From contig OZ038485.1 of the NCBI GenBank assembly GCA_964036315.1, positions 98,461,727 to 98,525,726 on the forward strand: 64,000 nt of DNA, read 5' to 3'. Shown here piece after piece: positions 1 to 10,514 of this stretch. The notes beneath the pieces are model-generated. The model was not told the origin of the DNA, ran no database searches, and was given only the letters and a program-made list of their open reading frames with translations. Within the stretch, counting starts at the first letter, position 1, and each line of letters opens with the position of its first letter. The stretch comes from Acanthosepion esculentum (lineage: Eukaryota; Mollusca; Cephalopoda; Sepiida; Sepiidae). Made by a program: the position numbers and the translations under genes.

Positions 1-236
1 CATCTCCAGTTGCCTTGATCTATCCACTTCCCTTCTCCACATCCTTTCACCTTTCATTCCTATCTGCTCTCGCTCCAAATCTTCTGTAACCCTCTTGCCT
101 TGATCGACCCACTGTCTTTCTCTTTCTCCACATCCTCTCCTTTACCACTCCTATCTGCTCTTCCTCCAACCCTTCTATAACCCCTTGCGTGATAGTGGCC
201 TCCAGCCTTGCTTGCGGTGATACGCTTAAAAAAAAA
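1..236 (+). mobile_element. 3' end of a Jockey/CR1-like LINE (family J)
   Basis: This is non-coding 3' UTR ending in an A run at 227-236 just after the motif gatacgctt. The same ending follows recognisable RT C-terminal coding at 9245-9891 and 34400-35276, which is how the family is assigned. The UTR is partly duplicated: 12-95 and 96-188 both begin gccttgatc and both hold a tatctgctct motif. The piece is cut by the window edge, so its coding part is not visible. Confidence 0.7.
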
Positions 237-400
237 TGTGCAAGGCATGTTGTTTTAAGTGCCTAAATATGTTGGAATTGTCATTCAAATGGAGAGTTAA
301 GCGTTATGAAAGCGATACATTAATATTAATATTATTTAATCCGCTGGAGATACAATCTGTTAGGTAAAGAATTGTATCAAACAGGATATCAGAAAAATTA
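237..400 (-). pseudogene. Penelope-like element GIY-YIG fragment
   Basis: On the minus strand the translation gives FDTILYLTDCISSGLNNI followed, after a stop and frame change, by RLTLHLNDNSNIFRHLKQH. This matches the region around the GIY-YIG endonuclease in the larger PLE at 37912-39660, which has YVGYTTNSLS and LHLNDNSNIFRYLKQH. The Y-x-G-x-T core is lost here. PLEs use this endonuclease for target-primed integration; this copy is dead. The LINE end at 1-236 abuts it directly and probably inserted into it. Confidence 0.6.
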
Positions 401-401
401 G

Positions 402-402
402 A

Positions 403-436
<34 letters not shown>

Positions 437-450
437 TTAATAATAATAAG
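402..450. repeat. (AAT)n microsatellite
   Basis: An imperfect AAT run in AT-rich DNA beside the PLE fragment. Similar AAT runs end the non-LTR elements at 2658-2711, so it may be a relic of an element tail. Confidence 0.8.
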
Positions 451-524
451 TGTTGTAGCATATCTACAGACGATGATGGGTATGTTCTCATTCACATAAA
501 TACAGTAGTAAATGCTGTATGTAG

Positions 525-745
525 GTCTGCAGTTGGAAATTCGTCTCCAGCAGTGCTGGTCAAACTCTCTGGCTCTGGGCAGAGAGGATCCCCAGACGAG
601 GCTGTCGAAGGGCAGAGTCTCGTCCCAGGAAGCAGCTCCCCGGGGTCTACGGGGAATTTTTTGCGGAGCCTAGGGGCTCGGATACTCCACATTACATTCG
701 GCCTTGTGTCACATCTGATCGCGTGAGGTAGTTGGTAGATATCCT
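525..745 (-). repeat. Hairpin-rich interspersed repeat, copy 1
   Basis: One of five related segments (also 6260-6467, 50670-50855, 56385-56600, 56620-56840). Read in order on the plus strand it has a tctctg/cagaga hairpin, a long cagacgag/ctcgtcc hairpin, and a gagcc/ggctc hairpin, then ttcggccttgtgtcacat. No open frame or tRNA promoter box is evident. The order of hairpins is reversed relative to the 56-kb copies, so this copy lies on the minus strand. Confidence 0.7.
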
Positions 746-909
746 GCAATTTGAGATCCATTGTGGAATTCACTTGACTCACTTCTATCAGTTGACTACT
801 TCTTCTACGCGCCGCTGGCGAATCTTATATGTGTTGCTCGTGTCCTAAGTATTATTGTTTATTACCGACCTTTATGTGATTATTGTATTCAGTGACTTTC
901 CTTAGGTTA

Positions 910-910
910 C

Positions 911-991
<81 letters not shown>

Positions 992-994
992 AAG
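910..994. repeat. (AAT)n(AAG)n microsatellite
   Basis: AAT units at 910-961 switch to AAG units at 961-994. It lies at the 5' boundary of the non-LTR remnant that follows. Confidence 0.9.
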
Positions 995-2470
995 GAGAAA
1001 AATAAATTTTACAGGGAGATTGACTGTTATAGAAGTCAAAAATCAACAATCTATTGAAGAAGTACAAAAATTTTGGGAGAATTTTTGGAGCAGCCCAAAG
1101 GAATGTAACCCCAATGCAGAATGGATTAAACGAGAACAAGAAAGAATGAAAGAAAAACCTGAGCAAGAATGGTAAAATATAACCAAGAATGATGTTAGGC
1201 AAGCTCTAACAAAATCCCCAGAATGGAAATGCCCAGGAAATGACAATGGAGACCCCCCAGTTACCGCTTTTGTTTTGTCTGTCCTTAATTCCTTTGGCTA
1301 TGCTGTATTCCATATCCTTCAAGGAATTATAAAAGGAGAATACAGCATAACCAAACGAAGGAAAGGTAAGAATGGAATACTACAGGCATGTGCGTTTGGT
1401 ACTGAATACCGAACTGAATTCACAAAACATAATATCAGCCATAAGTACATTGGCTGTACCAATGATGCAATACAGTTTCTTCTTAACTGGACCGTAGCTG
1501 GCATTAAGCGAATGGGAGCCCAAACCAGAAAGCTTCTCACTTGTCAGCATTCTAATGGTGATATTGATCGTCTGTATTCGTCCAGATCCGAAGGAGGCAG
1601 AAGATTTCAACTAGAACTGTCAAAACTACAACAATCGGCTTTCAAAAATACCTGGAAACTACAGACGTCTGGATGATGATCTGCGTCAAAAAAAGATGAA
1701 AGAAGTTACAAACTGTGTTCATTAATAAAGAAATCCAGCAAGTTCAAAATAGAGTTTCAAATGGATGAAGAAATGCAAGTAAAACATAAAACACCTACTG
1801 CAGCGGCAAAAACCTTGAAAAAGAAAGCAAATGTAATACAATGGACGAGATACAGAAACGATGACAAGATAAACCTCTTCACAGTCAATATTCAGCCCAT
1901 ACCAAACAAGCTGATGTAGAGAAACTCCGTACACATCAGTGGCTACATAGTGCAAGGGTAAAAGCTGAAACAGAAGGTTTTATTCTTGCTTCATAGGACA
2001 AATGCTTGTAAACTAGAAATTATCGAGCACACATTCTGAAAAATTGTGTTAGCCCAAAATACAGATTCTGTGATAAATATCCGGAAACAATTGACCATCT
2101 TGTATCAGGTTGCACGTTATTGGCACCCACTGAATATAAAATCCGACATGACAGAGTGGGCCAATATATGCACTGGAAAATCTGCAACGCTTACTGAAAG
2201 GAAATAACAAGAAAATGGTATGAACACCACCCAGACGAGAGAGAGAGAGTATCTGTAACAATTTTATGGGACTTTACAATACACACAGATAAACCCAATC
2301 AACGCTAATCGCCCAGACATTTTGATTAGAGTCCGCAAAGACAAAATGTGCCTTCTTATTGATATGACATCTGCAGAGTTGGTGTTCTCGGGTTGATTGC
2401 AAAATATGCCGATAGACTGTTTGAAGGGATTTCTTGTAATCCAAACCTTAAGGAAATATAAAAAAAATTG
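995..2470 (+). pseudogene. Non-LTR retrotransposon, 3' half with CCHC and nuclease-like C terminus
   Basis: A plus-strand translation with stops and frame changes gives GIKRMGAQTRKLL and DIDRLYSSRSEGGRRF, then a degenerate zinc knuckle (YRFCDKYPETIDHLVSGC, about 2060-2115, with Y where the first Cys is expected), EYKIRHDRV, KWYEH, and RPDILIRVRKDK ... LLIDM (about 2311-2360). This order of post-RT domain, CCHC motif and RPD/IDM nuclease-like motif is what I recall for R2/NeSL/Dong-like elements with a restriction-like endonuclease. The clade is an inference. The RT itself is missing; a related RT start occurs at 52200-52975. The longest unbroken stretch is 1275-1676. Confidence 0.6.
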
Positions 2471-2654
2471 TACTCTCAAGTACAGCCCACTTCTTACGAA
2501 GGGCTTGATCTATTGTAAAATGTGTGATCTTAGGGTTTGTATTGTTGTCTTTTTCTAAAAAGATGCTCAGTGGAAAATGTCCTGATGCCAATTCTGACCT
2601 TAGATCTCTGTTTGGGATTCGAAGGGAAAGGAGTATACACCAGAAATCAAAGGA

Positions 2655-2711
<57 letters not shown>
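2471..2711 (+). mobile_element. 3' UTR and (AAT)n tail of the preceding non-LTR element
   Basis: Non-coding sequence beginning ttgtactctcaagtacag and ending ggaaataataat, with a pure AAT run at 2658-2711. The same UTR recurs at 2930-3110, which fixes the boundary. An AAT tail in place of poly(A) is seen in several non-LTR families. Confidence 0.65.
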
Positions 2712-2715
<4 letters not shown>

Positions 2716-3110
2716 GCAGACTGTAATGTATCTTTGAAGATCTTCAAAAAACTATCAAAATACAAGGGCCTTGAAATCGAAATTTCAAAAAACAAGTAAA
2801 AAAAATGTGGCACATTCTGACATCAACAATACCAGTTGTAGTTGGAATCCTTGGTTTGATTGAAAAAAGGTTCCGATATACTCAATGAAGGGATTCCTCG
2901 TAGCCCATCTCTTGAAAAAATACAAAAAATTGTACTCACAAGTACAGCTCACAGCTTACGAATAGATTTATCTATGTAAAATGTGTGCGATCTTATGTTT
3001 TTTTTTACAAAAATGATCAGTTGTAAATGTCATGGAGCCATTTTGGACCTTAGGTCTTTGGTTGGGTCCCGGAAGGAAATGTGTAATAGAGACTTCAAAG
3101 GAAATAATAC
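2712..3110 (+). pseudogene. Second copy of the same non-LTR element, C terminus and 3' UTR
   Basis: The translation KLSKYKGLEIEISKNK followed in another frame by TIPVVVGILGLIEKRF is the conserved C-terminal end of this family (TIPVVVGxLGLI motif). The 3' UTR at 2930-3110 repeats that at 2471-2655. The coding part begins directly after the AAT tail of the first copy, so the two 3' ends are arranged in tandem. Frame breaks show it is inactive. Confidence 0.6.
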
Positions 3111-3114
3111 TAAT

Positions 3115-3290
3115 TTACACTGGACTGGATACAACCAACGCTTTTATACACTGGGCCATGTGTTCTTTATTACAGCACCCAGTGGATAAAAGCGTTAGTT
3201 GGATACAGTAAATTGACCAAAAGAGTTGTGAGTTCAATACCTGGCTACTGCAGTGATGAACAAAAACTTGGAGAGTTGAGTTAAAGGGAG
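3115..3290 (+). mobile_element. Possible tRNA-derived SINE-like fragment
   Basis: It holds a box-B-like gagttcaatacc about 40 bp after cccagtggataaaagcg, which may be a degenerate box A. Short pieces of the same wording (cacagtagataaaggcg, cttggcacagtggata) occur near 22645-22745. No poly(A) or target duplication was identified. Confidence 0.3.
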
Positions 3291-3299
3291 AAACCTGAG

Positions 3300-3490
3300 A
3301 CATCCGGAAGAGGCATGGCACATGGAACGAGAACAATCTACTTCGGTGGACGAAATGAAGTATTCATTTCGAAATTCCAATCACCTGAAGAAGACCGGAG
3401 CGTACGATAGCCGAAACGTCTTGAATATCGCAACAAAGATGAAAACAACATTCCAAACAATTTAAATAGTGTAAATAAAAAGACAAGCTT
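3300..3490 (+). mobile_element. PLE terminal repeat (pLTR) fragment, class 3
   Basis: It shares an extended stretch with 25747-25915 (minus strand), including ccaatcacctgaagaag, a ggagcgtac loop and gccgaaacgt, followed by caacaaagatga. The block ctgaaga...gccgaaac at 3385-3417 has the layout of a degenerate hammerhead core, but stem II pairs poorly in this copy. No coding sequence is attached. Confidence 0.5.
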
Positions 3491-3624
3491 GTTAACCATT
3501 GCGTGTCATCGTGCTCCCATCCTTTACCATATATACTGATAAAATGTCGATAGCTTGTCAGTCAGTTATGTGCCATACATGACATACACTTAGGCAATCA
3601 TGCATCTTTCGATATATGACTGAC

Positions 3625-3870
3625 GAGGCAGATTTTTTTCCCGCATTAGGTTGCCATTTCTTTCTGCAGTAGACCAGTTGCCATCCAGGGTTATAGAACC
3701 CGGTCTGTCTTGCTATTTACCCGTAGCTGGTTGGGGAGAAGAGGAATCATTCCTTTCCCAAGGGTAGTAGCACGTAAGTGAATGCAATGGATCCGACTGG
3801 AATTCGAACTCGTCTCTCCTATCAGTCCGAGTCGATATCCATTACTCCACCGTGCATCCGCCTATAGCTT
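3625..3870 (-). mobile_element. tRNA-derived SINE, family A
   Basis: On the minus strand a tRNA-like head holds ggtggagtaatggatatcg (box A region) and the box B gttcgaattcc. The body carries gcttacgtgctac-type sequence and ccttgggaaaggaatgattc. The same order is found at 8310-8650 and 33290-33633 (minus) and 20098-20412 and 42715-42985 (plus). Box B is intact here. Confidence 0.65.
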
Positions 3871-4471
3871 ATCGCAAATGCTTAATGGAGAAGAAAGAGT
3901 ACAAGAGAACAACGGAGTAAAGCTCTTTCAATATGTACCCTACAGGCTAGGGCAGGAATGAGGAGCTGAAATGCTGCTACACCTATTTTTAGTCTTGACA
4001 CGAAACAGGAATATTCGTAGTTATATATTTTATAATTTATATATCTTTTAGCGACCGCGATGTTCTGCATCTGTTTTGTGACGCAAGTTCTGAGGAACAT
4101 TTTCTTCGGCTTTCGCTTTCGACATCAATTTATTTGTTTATTTCTGCATATTTTTTGTTTTCGAGATTACTTCTTGTCAGACTCCCATCTTGGTCGAAAC
4201 ATCTGACATGTCATTTATAATATTATTAGGCTTCTGTAAAACAGGGTTTGGGTGGAGCTCTGGGTTAAAGAGAAAGAAAAAATAAAATGGAAGAAAATGG
4301 AAACGAAAATTTAAAAAAAAATCACACACACACACACACACACACAAAACAAAAAAAAAACGTAGCTAAAAAGGATTGAAATTTTATCTTTTGTTGAAAA
4401 AAAATAAGACGAGAAAATTGGCGGCGTTTTCTGGAGATACGACGTCTAACCCTCACCTCTCTCTCACTCTG

Positions 4472-4502
<31 letters not shown>

Positions 4503-4851
4503 TGTTCATGTCTGAAAGAAAGAAAGAAAACGTGCGCAGAAATGGTAAAAATAACGGGACACGTCTTTTCTTTCTTGAACAAGAACTTTCATTCAAATAC
4601 CTCAACGAGCCGAATTAAGTTTTAGCGGACTGTTGTCATGAAATTATTTTATTTTTGGTTAGTTTTGACTAATATCCTCATCGATAAAATTTATTGTATT
4701 ACACAATGTTTCTGGCGCTGTAAACCTTTGGCTGTTCTCCAATATTCTATTTTGCAAGCTCGGACCTTGTTTTGTTAGAAGTAGAGAAAAGACAAATCAA
4801 ATAAGCGGGGAAACAAAGGAAAACACGAAAGATACGAGAGAATTAGACGGA
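3871..4851. other. Unassigned AT-rich stretch with short microsatellites
   Basis: No gene or element recognised. It holds (CA)n at 4323-4346 and a CT run turning into TA at 4460-4502. Confidence 0.6.
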
Positions 4852-4985
4852 TGTTATAACAACATCGCTAATAATGATTATGGTTGTAAGCACTTCCGGT
4901 CCCACTATGGAATGCTGGGATCACGACGGATCCAGCGCGCAGTCGTGTCGTCTTTGTGTTGCTTTGACTTTTCAGCGGCCAGTCG
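4852..4985 (+). mobile_element. LTR remnant 1 of a Ty3-like element
   Basis: It starts tgttataacaacatc and holds cacttccggtcccacta and ctttgacttttcagcgg. The two other LTR remnants (5427-5640, 6121-6545) share this wording in the same order. It appears truncated at its 3' side, where pol-derived sequence follows. Confidence 0.6.
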
Positions 4986-5352
4986 CATGTAATAACAGAT
5001 TCCATGGTGCCAGAAATTTACCAACTCTAAAAAGAGGAGATAGAATAAAATTAGATAAAGAGAAATATTGGAACACTGCAGGAACGATCAATTCATCAGA
5101 TATTGAAAACAGCTCGTATATTGTGACAACTAATCAAGGGGTTGTCCGAAGAAATAGGAAATATATTTCATTTTCAGGTTTTGAAAGTAGAGTTTTAAGA
5201 AAGGAACCAATTTATGATCATTACAAGGATCTTCATACAAATAATAATAGAAGAAAAAGTACTAGAAAAAAAAAGGCGAGGACAAAAATATCAGTTTCCT
5301 TTCACAAAGTGAGTGAGTTATCGCCCTTGACCTGTAACCAAAACAAATTTTA
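4986..5352 (+). pseudogene. Ty3/gypsy-type integrase C-terminal tail
   Basis: An open frame running from within the LTR (4874) encodes, from about residue 50, LPTLKRGDRIKLDKEKYW, then a GTINSS turn, SSYIVTTNQGVVRRNRKYI. An SH3-like strand pattern (L-x-x-G-D ... W ... G ... SYIV-T-x-G-x-x-RRNRK) is typical of the extreme C terminus of Ty3-type Pol, after integrase. RT, RNase H and the integrase core are absent. The first 50 residues are read through LTR DNA and should not be taken as protein. The tail continues as a basic RRKSTRKKK stretch. Confidence 0.6.
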
Positions 5353-5426
5353 ATTTCGTAATTATTTATTTTGTAATCTGGCAAAATTGTAAATTAATAA
5401 GGAAAATAAACTACCTTATAATGTGG

Positions 5427-5640
5427 GTATATAACAACATCAATAATGATTATTATGATTATGATTGTAAATACTTCCGATCCCACTAAGGAATGCCGGG
5501 ATGATGACGGATCCAGTGAGCAGTTTGAATAAAATGCGTTGTTGAGTTTACCCCATATTGTGTTGTCTTTTGTGTTGCTTCGACATTTCAGCGACCAGTC
5601 TAATATAATATATCTTTCCCCTCTAAGCCCAGTGATACAT
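5427..5640 (+). mobile_element. LTR remnant 2
   Basis: It starts tataacaacatcaataatg and carries acttccgatcccacta, tgttgtcttttgtgttgc and a 3' end cctctaagcccagtgatac. The upstream ataaactaccttataatg resembles the degenerate purine tract that precedes LTR 3. Confidence 0.55.
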
Positions 5641-5679
5641 TTTCAAAACATTTAAAAATAATCTAAAAATACTTTTTGG

Positions 5680-6115
5680 CTTCAAACAAATAATAATACA
5701 AGAAAAAGTACTAGAAAAAGAAAATGGCGACGACAAAAAACACAAGCTTCAAAGTATCTGTTTGATTTCACAAAGTGAGTGAGTTATCGCCCTTGAAAAC
5801 ATGTTGTATATTGCGACACCTAATCAAGACGATTTCTGAAGAAATAAGAAATATATTTAATTTTCAGGCTTTGAGAAAAGACTTTTGGGAAATAAACCAA
5901 TTAATTATCATTGCAAGGATCTCCAAACGAATAATAATTCAAGAGAAGGTAATGGAAAAACAAGATGAGGACGAAAAATACAAACACCAAAATATCTGTT
6001 TGATTTCTCAATGTAACCAAACTTAGACTATAGCCAAAACAAACTTTGATTTGTATTTATTTATTTTGTGATTTGGAAAAGTTATAAACTAATAGAGAAA
6101 ATAAAATACCTTAGG
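5680..6115 (+). pseudogene. Second Ty3-type pol tail, internally duplicated
   Basis: Nucleotide similarity to 5100-5420: the blocks gaagaaataagaaatatatt, aataataatacaagaaaaag and ggaaaataaa-type endings recur. The block encoding the basic tail appears twice (about 5690-5760 and 5930-5995). Stops break the frame. A purine-rich aggagggaga sits at 6112-6121 just before LTR 3, where the polypurine primer of a Ty3 element belongs. Confidence 0.5.
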
Positions 6116-6120
6116 AGGGA

Positions 6121-6545
6121 GATGTTATAACAATATCAATAATCCTGATGATTGCATGCACTTCCGGTCCCACTAGGGAATGGTGGGATCAAGACACATC
6201 CAGCGGGCAAAATAAATAAACGAATGGTTATGTTTATCACTTGTCGTGTCATCTTTATGAGTCGAGCTCAGATCTGTTACTCAGATCTTAGCTGTTGTCA
6301 AACTCTCGGCCTTCGGGCAGAGAGGAACTGGACGGGGCGGTAGGCAGACCCGAACCCGTTTATGTGGGGTTACGGGGAATTTTTGGCCGAGCCTACGGGC
6401 TCAGATTGCCCCACATTAAATTCGGCCTTGTCACACATCCTACCTCGTAGGGAGACTGGTAAATATCGTCGTGTCGTCTTTGTGTTGTCTCGACTTTTCA
6501 GCGGCCACTCTCATATAATATATCTTTTCACTCTAAGCCCAGTCG
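6121..6545 (+). mobile_element. LTR remnant 3, split by an insertion
   Basis: It begins tgttataacaatatcaat directly after a purine tract and ends cactctaagcccagtcg. The left part runs to about 6259 and the right part resumes at 6468. The insert at 6260-6467 is a hairpin-rich repeat, flanked by a 17-bp imperfect duplication (6243-6259 and 6468-6484, two mismatches). Confidence 0.6.
6260..6467 (-). repeat. Hairpin-rich interspersed repeat, copy 2
   Basis: It has caaactctcggccttcggg, gccgagcctacgggctc and ttcggccttgtcacacatc in the same order as copy 1. The middle gacgag/ctcgtc hairpin of the other copies is missing or eroded. A 17-bp duplicated target flanks it, which indicates insertion as a mobile unit. 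Confidence 0.65.
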
Positions 6546-7569
6546 AACAACTGCAATTTACAAAATGAAAATGATTAAAACACGTCGTTTTAAACATATC
6601 CTAGATTTAAGAATTTAAAATTGATGAATCTTTTCTTGTTTTTTTTTTATCGTTTCAAATATCGAAAACATAGACTCATCCATTTTGAAACATAAACTGT
6701 TTGCAAATCTTCTTTTTTTTTTTTACTCTTTTTTTTCTGGGCACTTTTCTTGCTCTACGCAACAGGTGTTTACTGATCAACAGTCAGTCCCAATAAATTG
6801 TAGATCCGGAAGAATTTTTTTTCAAAACGGAAAACGTATGACGGCATAGAAAATTTTGGTGAAAGGTATCGACACGGCACAACACCGAAGAAAGGTGTTC
6901 CCCGCCCCGGGCAATGTCAACATTAATCTTATGGAATCGTTTACTTGCATCTTGACTAAGAGCTCGTATGCATCTAGCTAGACACTCACTGATCCTCCAT
7001 CGCGGCATGGTTAGGGTTAGTGTTAAGGTTAGACATGACCAGAGCCTGGCAGCCCAGTGGTAAACAAAAAACTGTCTGGTTACATTCAAAGCCTCGAAAA
7101 CCAACTAGTGGCATTTAATCCTCACTGGGCGGACTGGTGATTTTCGCCTATCGCGTTAGGTCCCGTGCTTTTGGGTGCCTATTGGGACCTCAAATGGAAC
7201 TCGTACATACGATCCATCGCTAAATAAATTAAGCATAAATAGCATACATTAAAATATTTTTTTATCGTATATATTGTAATAGTTAATGCATTTATTTTTA
7301 ATCCGGAATTTTTATTAGTTCAATGGTAATTATAGTGGGTACTCGTATTTGAAATAGACGCCCTGTTCGTATTTTAATTTTAAACAGTCTATATTACGTG
7401 AATCAGCCTGCTCATTCGAGCAATCTTAATGTGCTCTTCAGCGTCCGCACTTTGCAGATGAAACAGCTTTTTGGTCCAGCGTAATTCACCACTTGGCTAC
7501 AGAAAACGTCACTGTTTAGCAAGGATTTATTTTTCCTTTTAAGCAAAGCAAACTTTCCCATTCAGATAC
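6546..7569. other. Unassigned stretch
   Basis: AT-rich DNA with T runs near 6640-6735. I see no convincing coding sequence or element. Confidence 0.6.
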
Positions 7570-7786
7570 AAAGCGTGTTCTAATAATTTGAACCGATTTT
7601 AAATGTAAATTAAGTTTAAGCGTCTAATGATTTTTTTCTTTTTCTTTCAGATTTGGGCGATATTATTTTTCACATATAATTGCCATGACTTAAATCACAT
7701 GATTTAATAGAGAAATAAATAAATTTTCACAAATAACACTGATTTATTTACTGCTGACTTTAATCCATCTTAATGAAACACCCTTA
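7570..7786 (+). mobile_element. MITE related to the transposon at 33698-34264
   Basis: Both ends match the larger element: left aaagcgtgttctaataattt and right cttaatgaaacacccttata, with internal blocks taagtttaagcgtctaatga and tttctttcag on the left and gggcgatattatttttcaca on the right. The transposase interior is missing. An extra partial right end (taatccgtcttaatgaaaca) follows at 7791-7813. Confidence 0.65.
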
Positions 7787-8034
7787 TATATAATCCGTCT
7801 TAATGAAACACACTTTAATTTTTTCCAAAAACACATATCTGCTGAGTTTCGTATCCAAAACGAAAATAAAGATATTTCTAAAGCAATAATCCGACATGTT
7901 CATTACGATTGGAGAGCACAATTTCTTATGTACAATATCCTCGGGAAAGGTAGAAATCAATGTTGAGCTATGGATTAAACAGTAGAACTTTTATCTGGAA
8001 AAATTATTTTAATCTTAAAAAATTATTAGTGCAA

Positions 8035-8150
8035 TATTCACTCTCGAAAATAAAGGGTTATTCCTACAATCCTATATATGTATCAGCTTTAAATAATCCC
8101 CCAAAAGTTAATAAGACATAATAAAAAAATAACAAAGCCAATCAATCAAG
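8035..8150 (+). mobile_element. SINE family A, 3' tail fragment
   Basis: It has attcactctcgaaaataaa, ggttattcctacaatc and aaaagttaataagacataa, matching the 3' region of the SINE at 20098-20412 (tattcttacactccaaa ... gggttgataagccg). No tRNA head is attached. Confidence 0.45.
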
Positions 8151-8309
8151 GGTAATTATTTATTAATTTAAAAAATCTCTCTTCACAATTTTAATAAAAC
8201 CCATCCATATGAAACTGAATTTATGGATTCCCGAGAAGTAGGAAGAAACATGTTAAATAATATCTTTTTTTATTAGATTGTGTATTTACCAGTGTAGTTT
8301 TTATTTTTT

Positions 8310-8650
8310 TTTATCCCGTCATCCCTCAGTGACGTAGGGGCACCATGTGTACTGCAGCCGCAGAAGTGGTGGTGTTTCTTGGGCAAGATAGTCTGACGGA
8401 GCTCAACCCTCTCCAGGCCGGTTTTGAATTCAGAGTTTTTCCTTTCTCCTACATCGCTTGCCGCCAATGTCTATAAAACCCAGTCTGTCCTGTAATTTAC
8501 CTATAGCTTGGAAGGGAGAAGAAGAGGATTCATACCTTCCCAAAGGGTATTAGCACGTAAATGCATGTAATTGATCCGACTGGAATTCGAACTCGGCTCC
8601 CCGATTCCTCAATCGGAGTCGCTATCCATTACTCCACTCCTTACAAGTTT
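8310..8650 (-). mobile_element. SINE family A, long copy
   Basis: The minus strand has the tRNA-like head with agcgactccgattgagg and box B gttcgaattcc, then the body (cccttggg-like motif, aacccagtctgtcc on the plus strand). It extends beyond the usual body into ggttttgaattcagagttt, which is shared with 33290-33633. The two long copies therefore represent a longer subtype. Confidence 0.65.
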
Positions 8651-8654
8651 ATAA

Positions 8655-9240
8655 AAAAACTACAATGCCATGTTTATTATTTACTATATTATAAAGAAAT
8701 AACTATGAAAGTTTTTTATTCATAAATTTATAAAAATATCTGCGAACTCTGGAAAAATAAATTTTATAACAATAACTGGAATTACCATTTTTTTTTAAAT
8801 TTAAAAAAGCATTTTTGTTACTTGCTCTTGCCACATAAATTCACTAAAATAGGTTTTGAATATATCTATTCTGAAGCAAAAATTCTTTTAGTTGGGTTTT
8901 ACTAAAATTCTAAAAATACCATTTAGAAAAATTTAAATTTGTCGGAGAAGTATGCAGCAAAAGCGGTGTCAAGATAAAAAAAAAGAAGATCTTTTTGACA
9001 TAGCGTTTTTTACTTGCCAATTCTTTTTTACTCTCTGTCGGGAAAATTAACAACCTATGACAGGTTATTCAAGAGAGCAGTTATGGTAAAGTAATGTTAG
9101 ACACAGAAACGGTAATCAAAGACGGAATTTGACACTGAACAACTGACTACAAAATAACTTGTGATGAATAGCAAGGTATAGGCAGAGGAATAGACTGCAT
9201 AGGAGATTCCAAAGGCAAACTTTATTATCCTCAGAACTGT
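8655..9240. other. Unassigned AT-rich stretch
   Basis: Nothing recognised beyond A and T runs. Confidence 0.6.
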
Positions 9241-9244
9241 AACT

Positions 9245-9891
9245 GAAATAAGACTTCAGTCGCAAGAAAAGTTGGTCCTCTATGTCGTGCCAGAAGGTTT
9301 TTTTTCTCGTCTGAGTCCATCATTCGCATCTACAAATCTTACCATTCGTCCATGCATGGAATACTATTGTCATATATGGTCTGGTGCCCTCGCTCTTCAT
9401 CTCGACAAAGTCCAAAGACGGATCTGCAATATGATCGCTCCTGACTTGGCATCACGACTCCAGTCACATTCTCACAGACGTGATGTGGTTTCCCTCTGTC
9501 TTATCTACAAATATTTTCATGACAACTGCTCTGATGAGGTATTTTCACCGGTGCCCCGACTGTATGAATTTCAGCTTGCTACTAGGTTGGCCTCTCGGTC
9601 CCGCCTTTTCCCTGTTGAAACAGTTAAATATAACTGCCTCTTCTTCTCCAGCAAATTCTCTTCCCGCACTTCCCGGCAGTGGAACTCCTTTCCTCTTACT
9701 TGAACTATAATCTTCAAAAATTTAAATGTAATATCAATCGAGATCTTCTGATGCCTTGACCCACGTTTTTCTTTTTATCCTTTCCTCCCCCCCTCTATAC
9801 TTATTCTTTTCTCTTTCTTTCACTCTCTGTAGCCCCTTGCGTACTAGTGACACTCCCGCTTTGCTCGGGGCGAAATGCTTAAAAAAAAAAA
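9245..9891 (+). pseudogene. Jockey/CR1-like LINE, RT C terminus and 3' end
   Basis: An open frame at 9272-9703 (143 codons) gives MEYYCHIWSGALALHLDKVQ, RRICNMIAPDLASRLQ, HRRDVVSLCLIYKYF, CSDEVFSPVPRLYEF and RLASRSRLFPVETVK. This is the domain downstream of the RT palm in Jockey/CR1-like LINEs. The catalytic palm is upstream and missing (5' truncation). A frameshifted ARKVG-type remnant occupies 9245-9290. The 3' UTR ends in an A run at about 9880-9891 after gaaatgctt. The long open frame despite truncation suggests a rather young insertion. Confidence 0.75.
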
Positions 9892-10514
9892 AATGAAAAA
9901 GAGTCACGTCTGACTTTTAAAAAAATTGCAGAGTCTATACATTAAATTATGGGATTCCATCTTTGATAATTTTCTCTACCCTAATATTTCCTTTTCGCTT
10001 GAAGGTACAAGAAATCAGTGATACACAGTAATATTTCCAGCGGACATCTTTCTTTTTGACAGTGTGTTCTTCAAACAAACTCGTTAAATTTGAGGCGGTC
10101 AGCATTGTTGTCAGTTTGTCTCCTTGATGTTGACAGGTAACCCATTATGACAGGTTAAAGTTCAAGGAGTATATAAAAAATTATATAGTGTATCGTAGAT
10201 TTATTTATTTTGGGTTCTTGTGAAATCAGCAACGCCCATTCTGGCAGATTTAGGTATTTCAAATAAGTAACAAAATGCAGGACTCTACAACAGGCAGGCA
10301 AGTAAAACACACGGGTGGGCGGAGATGGAAGGGGATGATAATATTAAAGTCAGACGGAAATGTTAAAGAGTTCTTGTTGAGGCTTAGGCGAGTTGGTGGG
10401 TGATAAGTATTTGAGTGTGTGATTACGAGTGTGTCGGAGGAGAAGACTTGAGGTTCGCCGAAGCGCAAAAAAATGTTTGTCTATGGAAAGCAGACAAACA
10501 AGAAAGCTGAATAG
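9892..10514. other. Unassigned stretch
   Basis: No element recognised. It leads into the purine tract on its right. Confidence 0.6.

Noticed and set aside
4874..5353. Single 159-codon gene
   Set aside because: The first third is LTR sequence seen in two other LTRs; only the C-terminal part is pol-derived.
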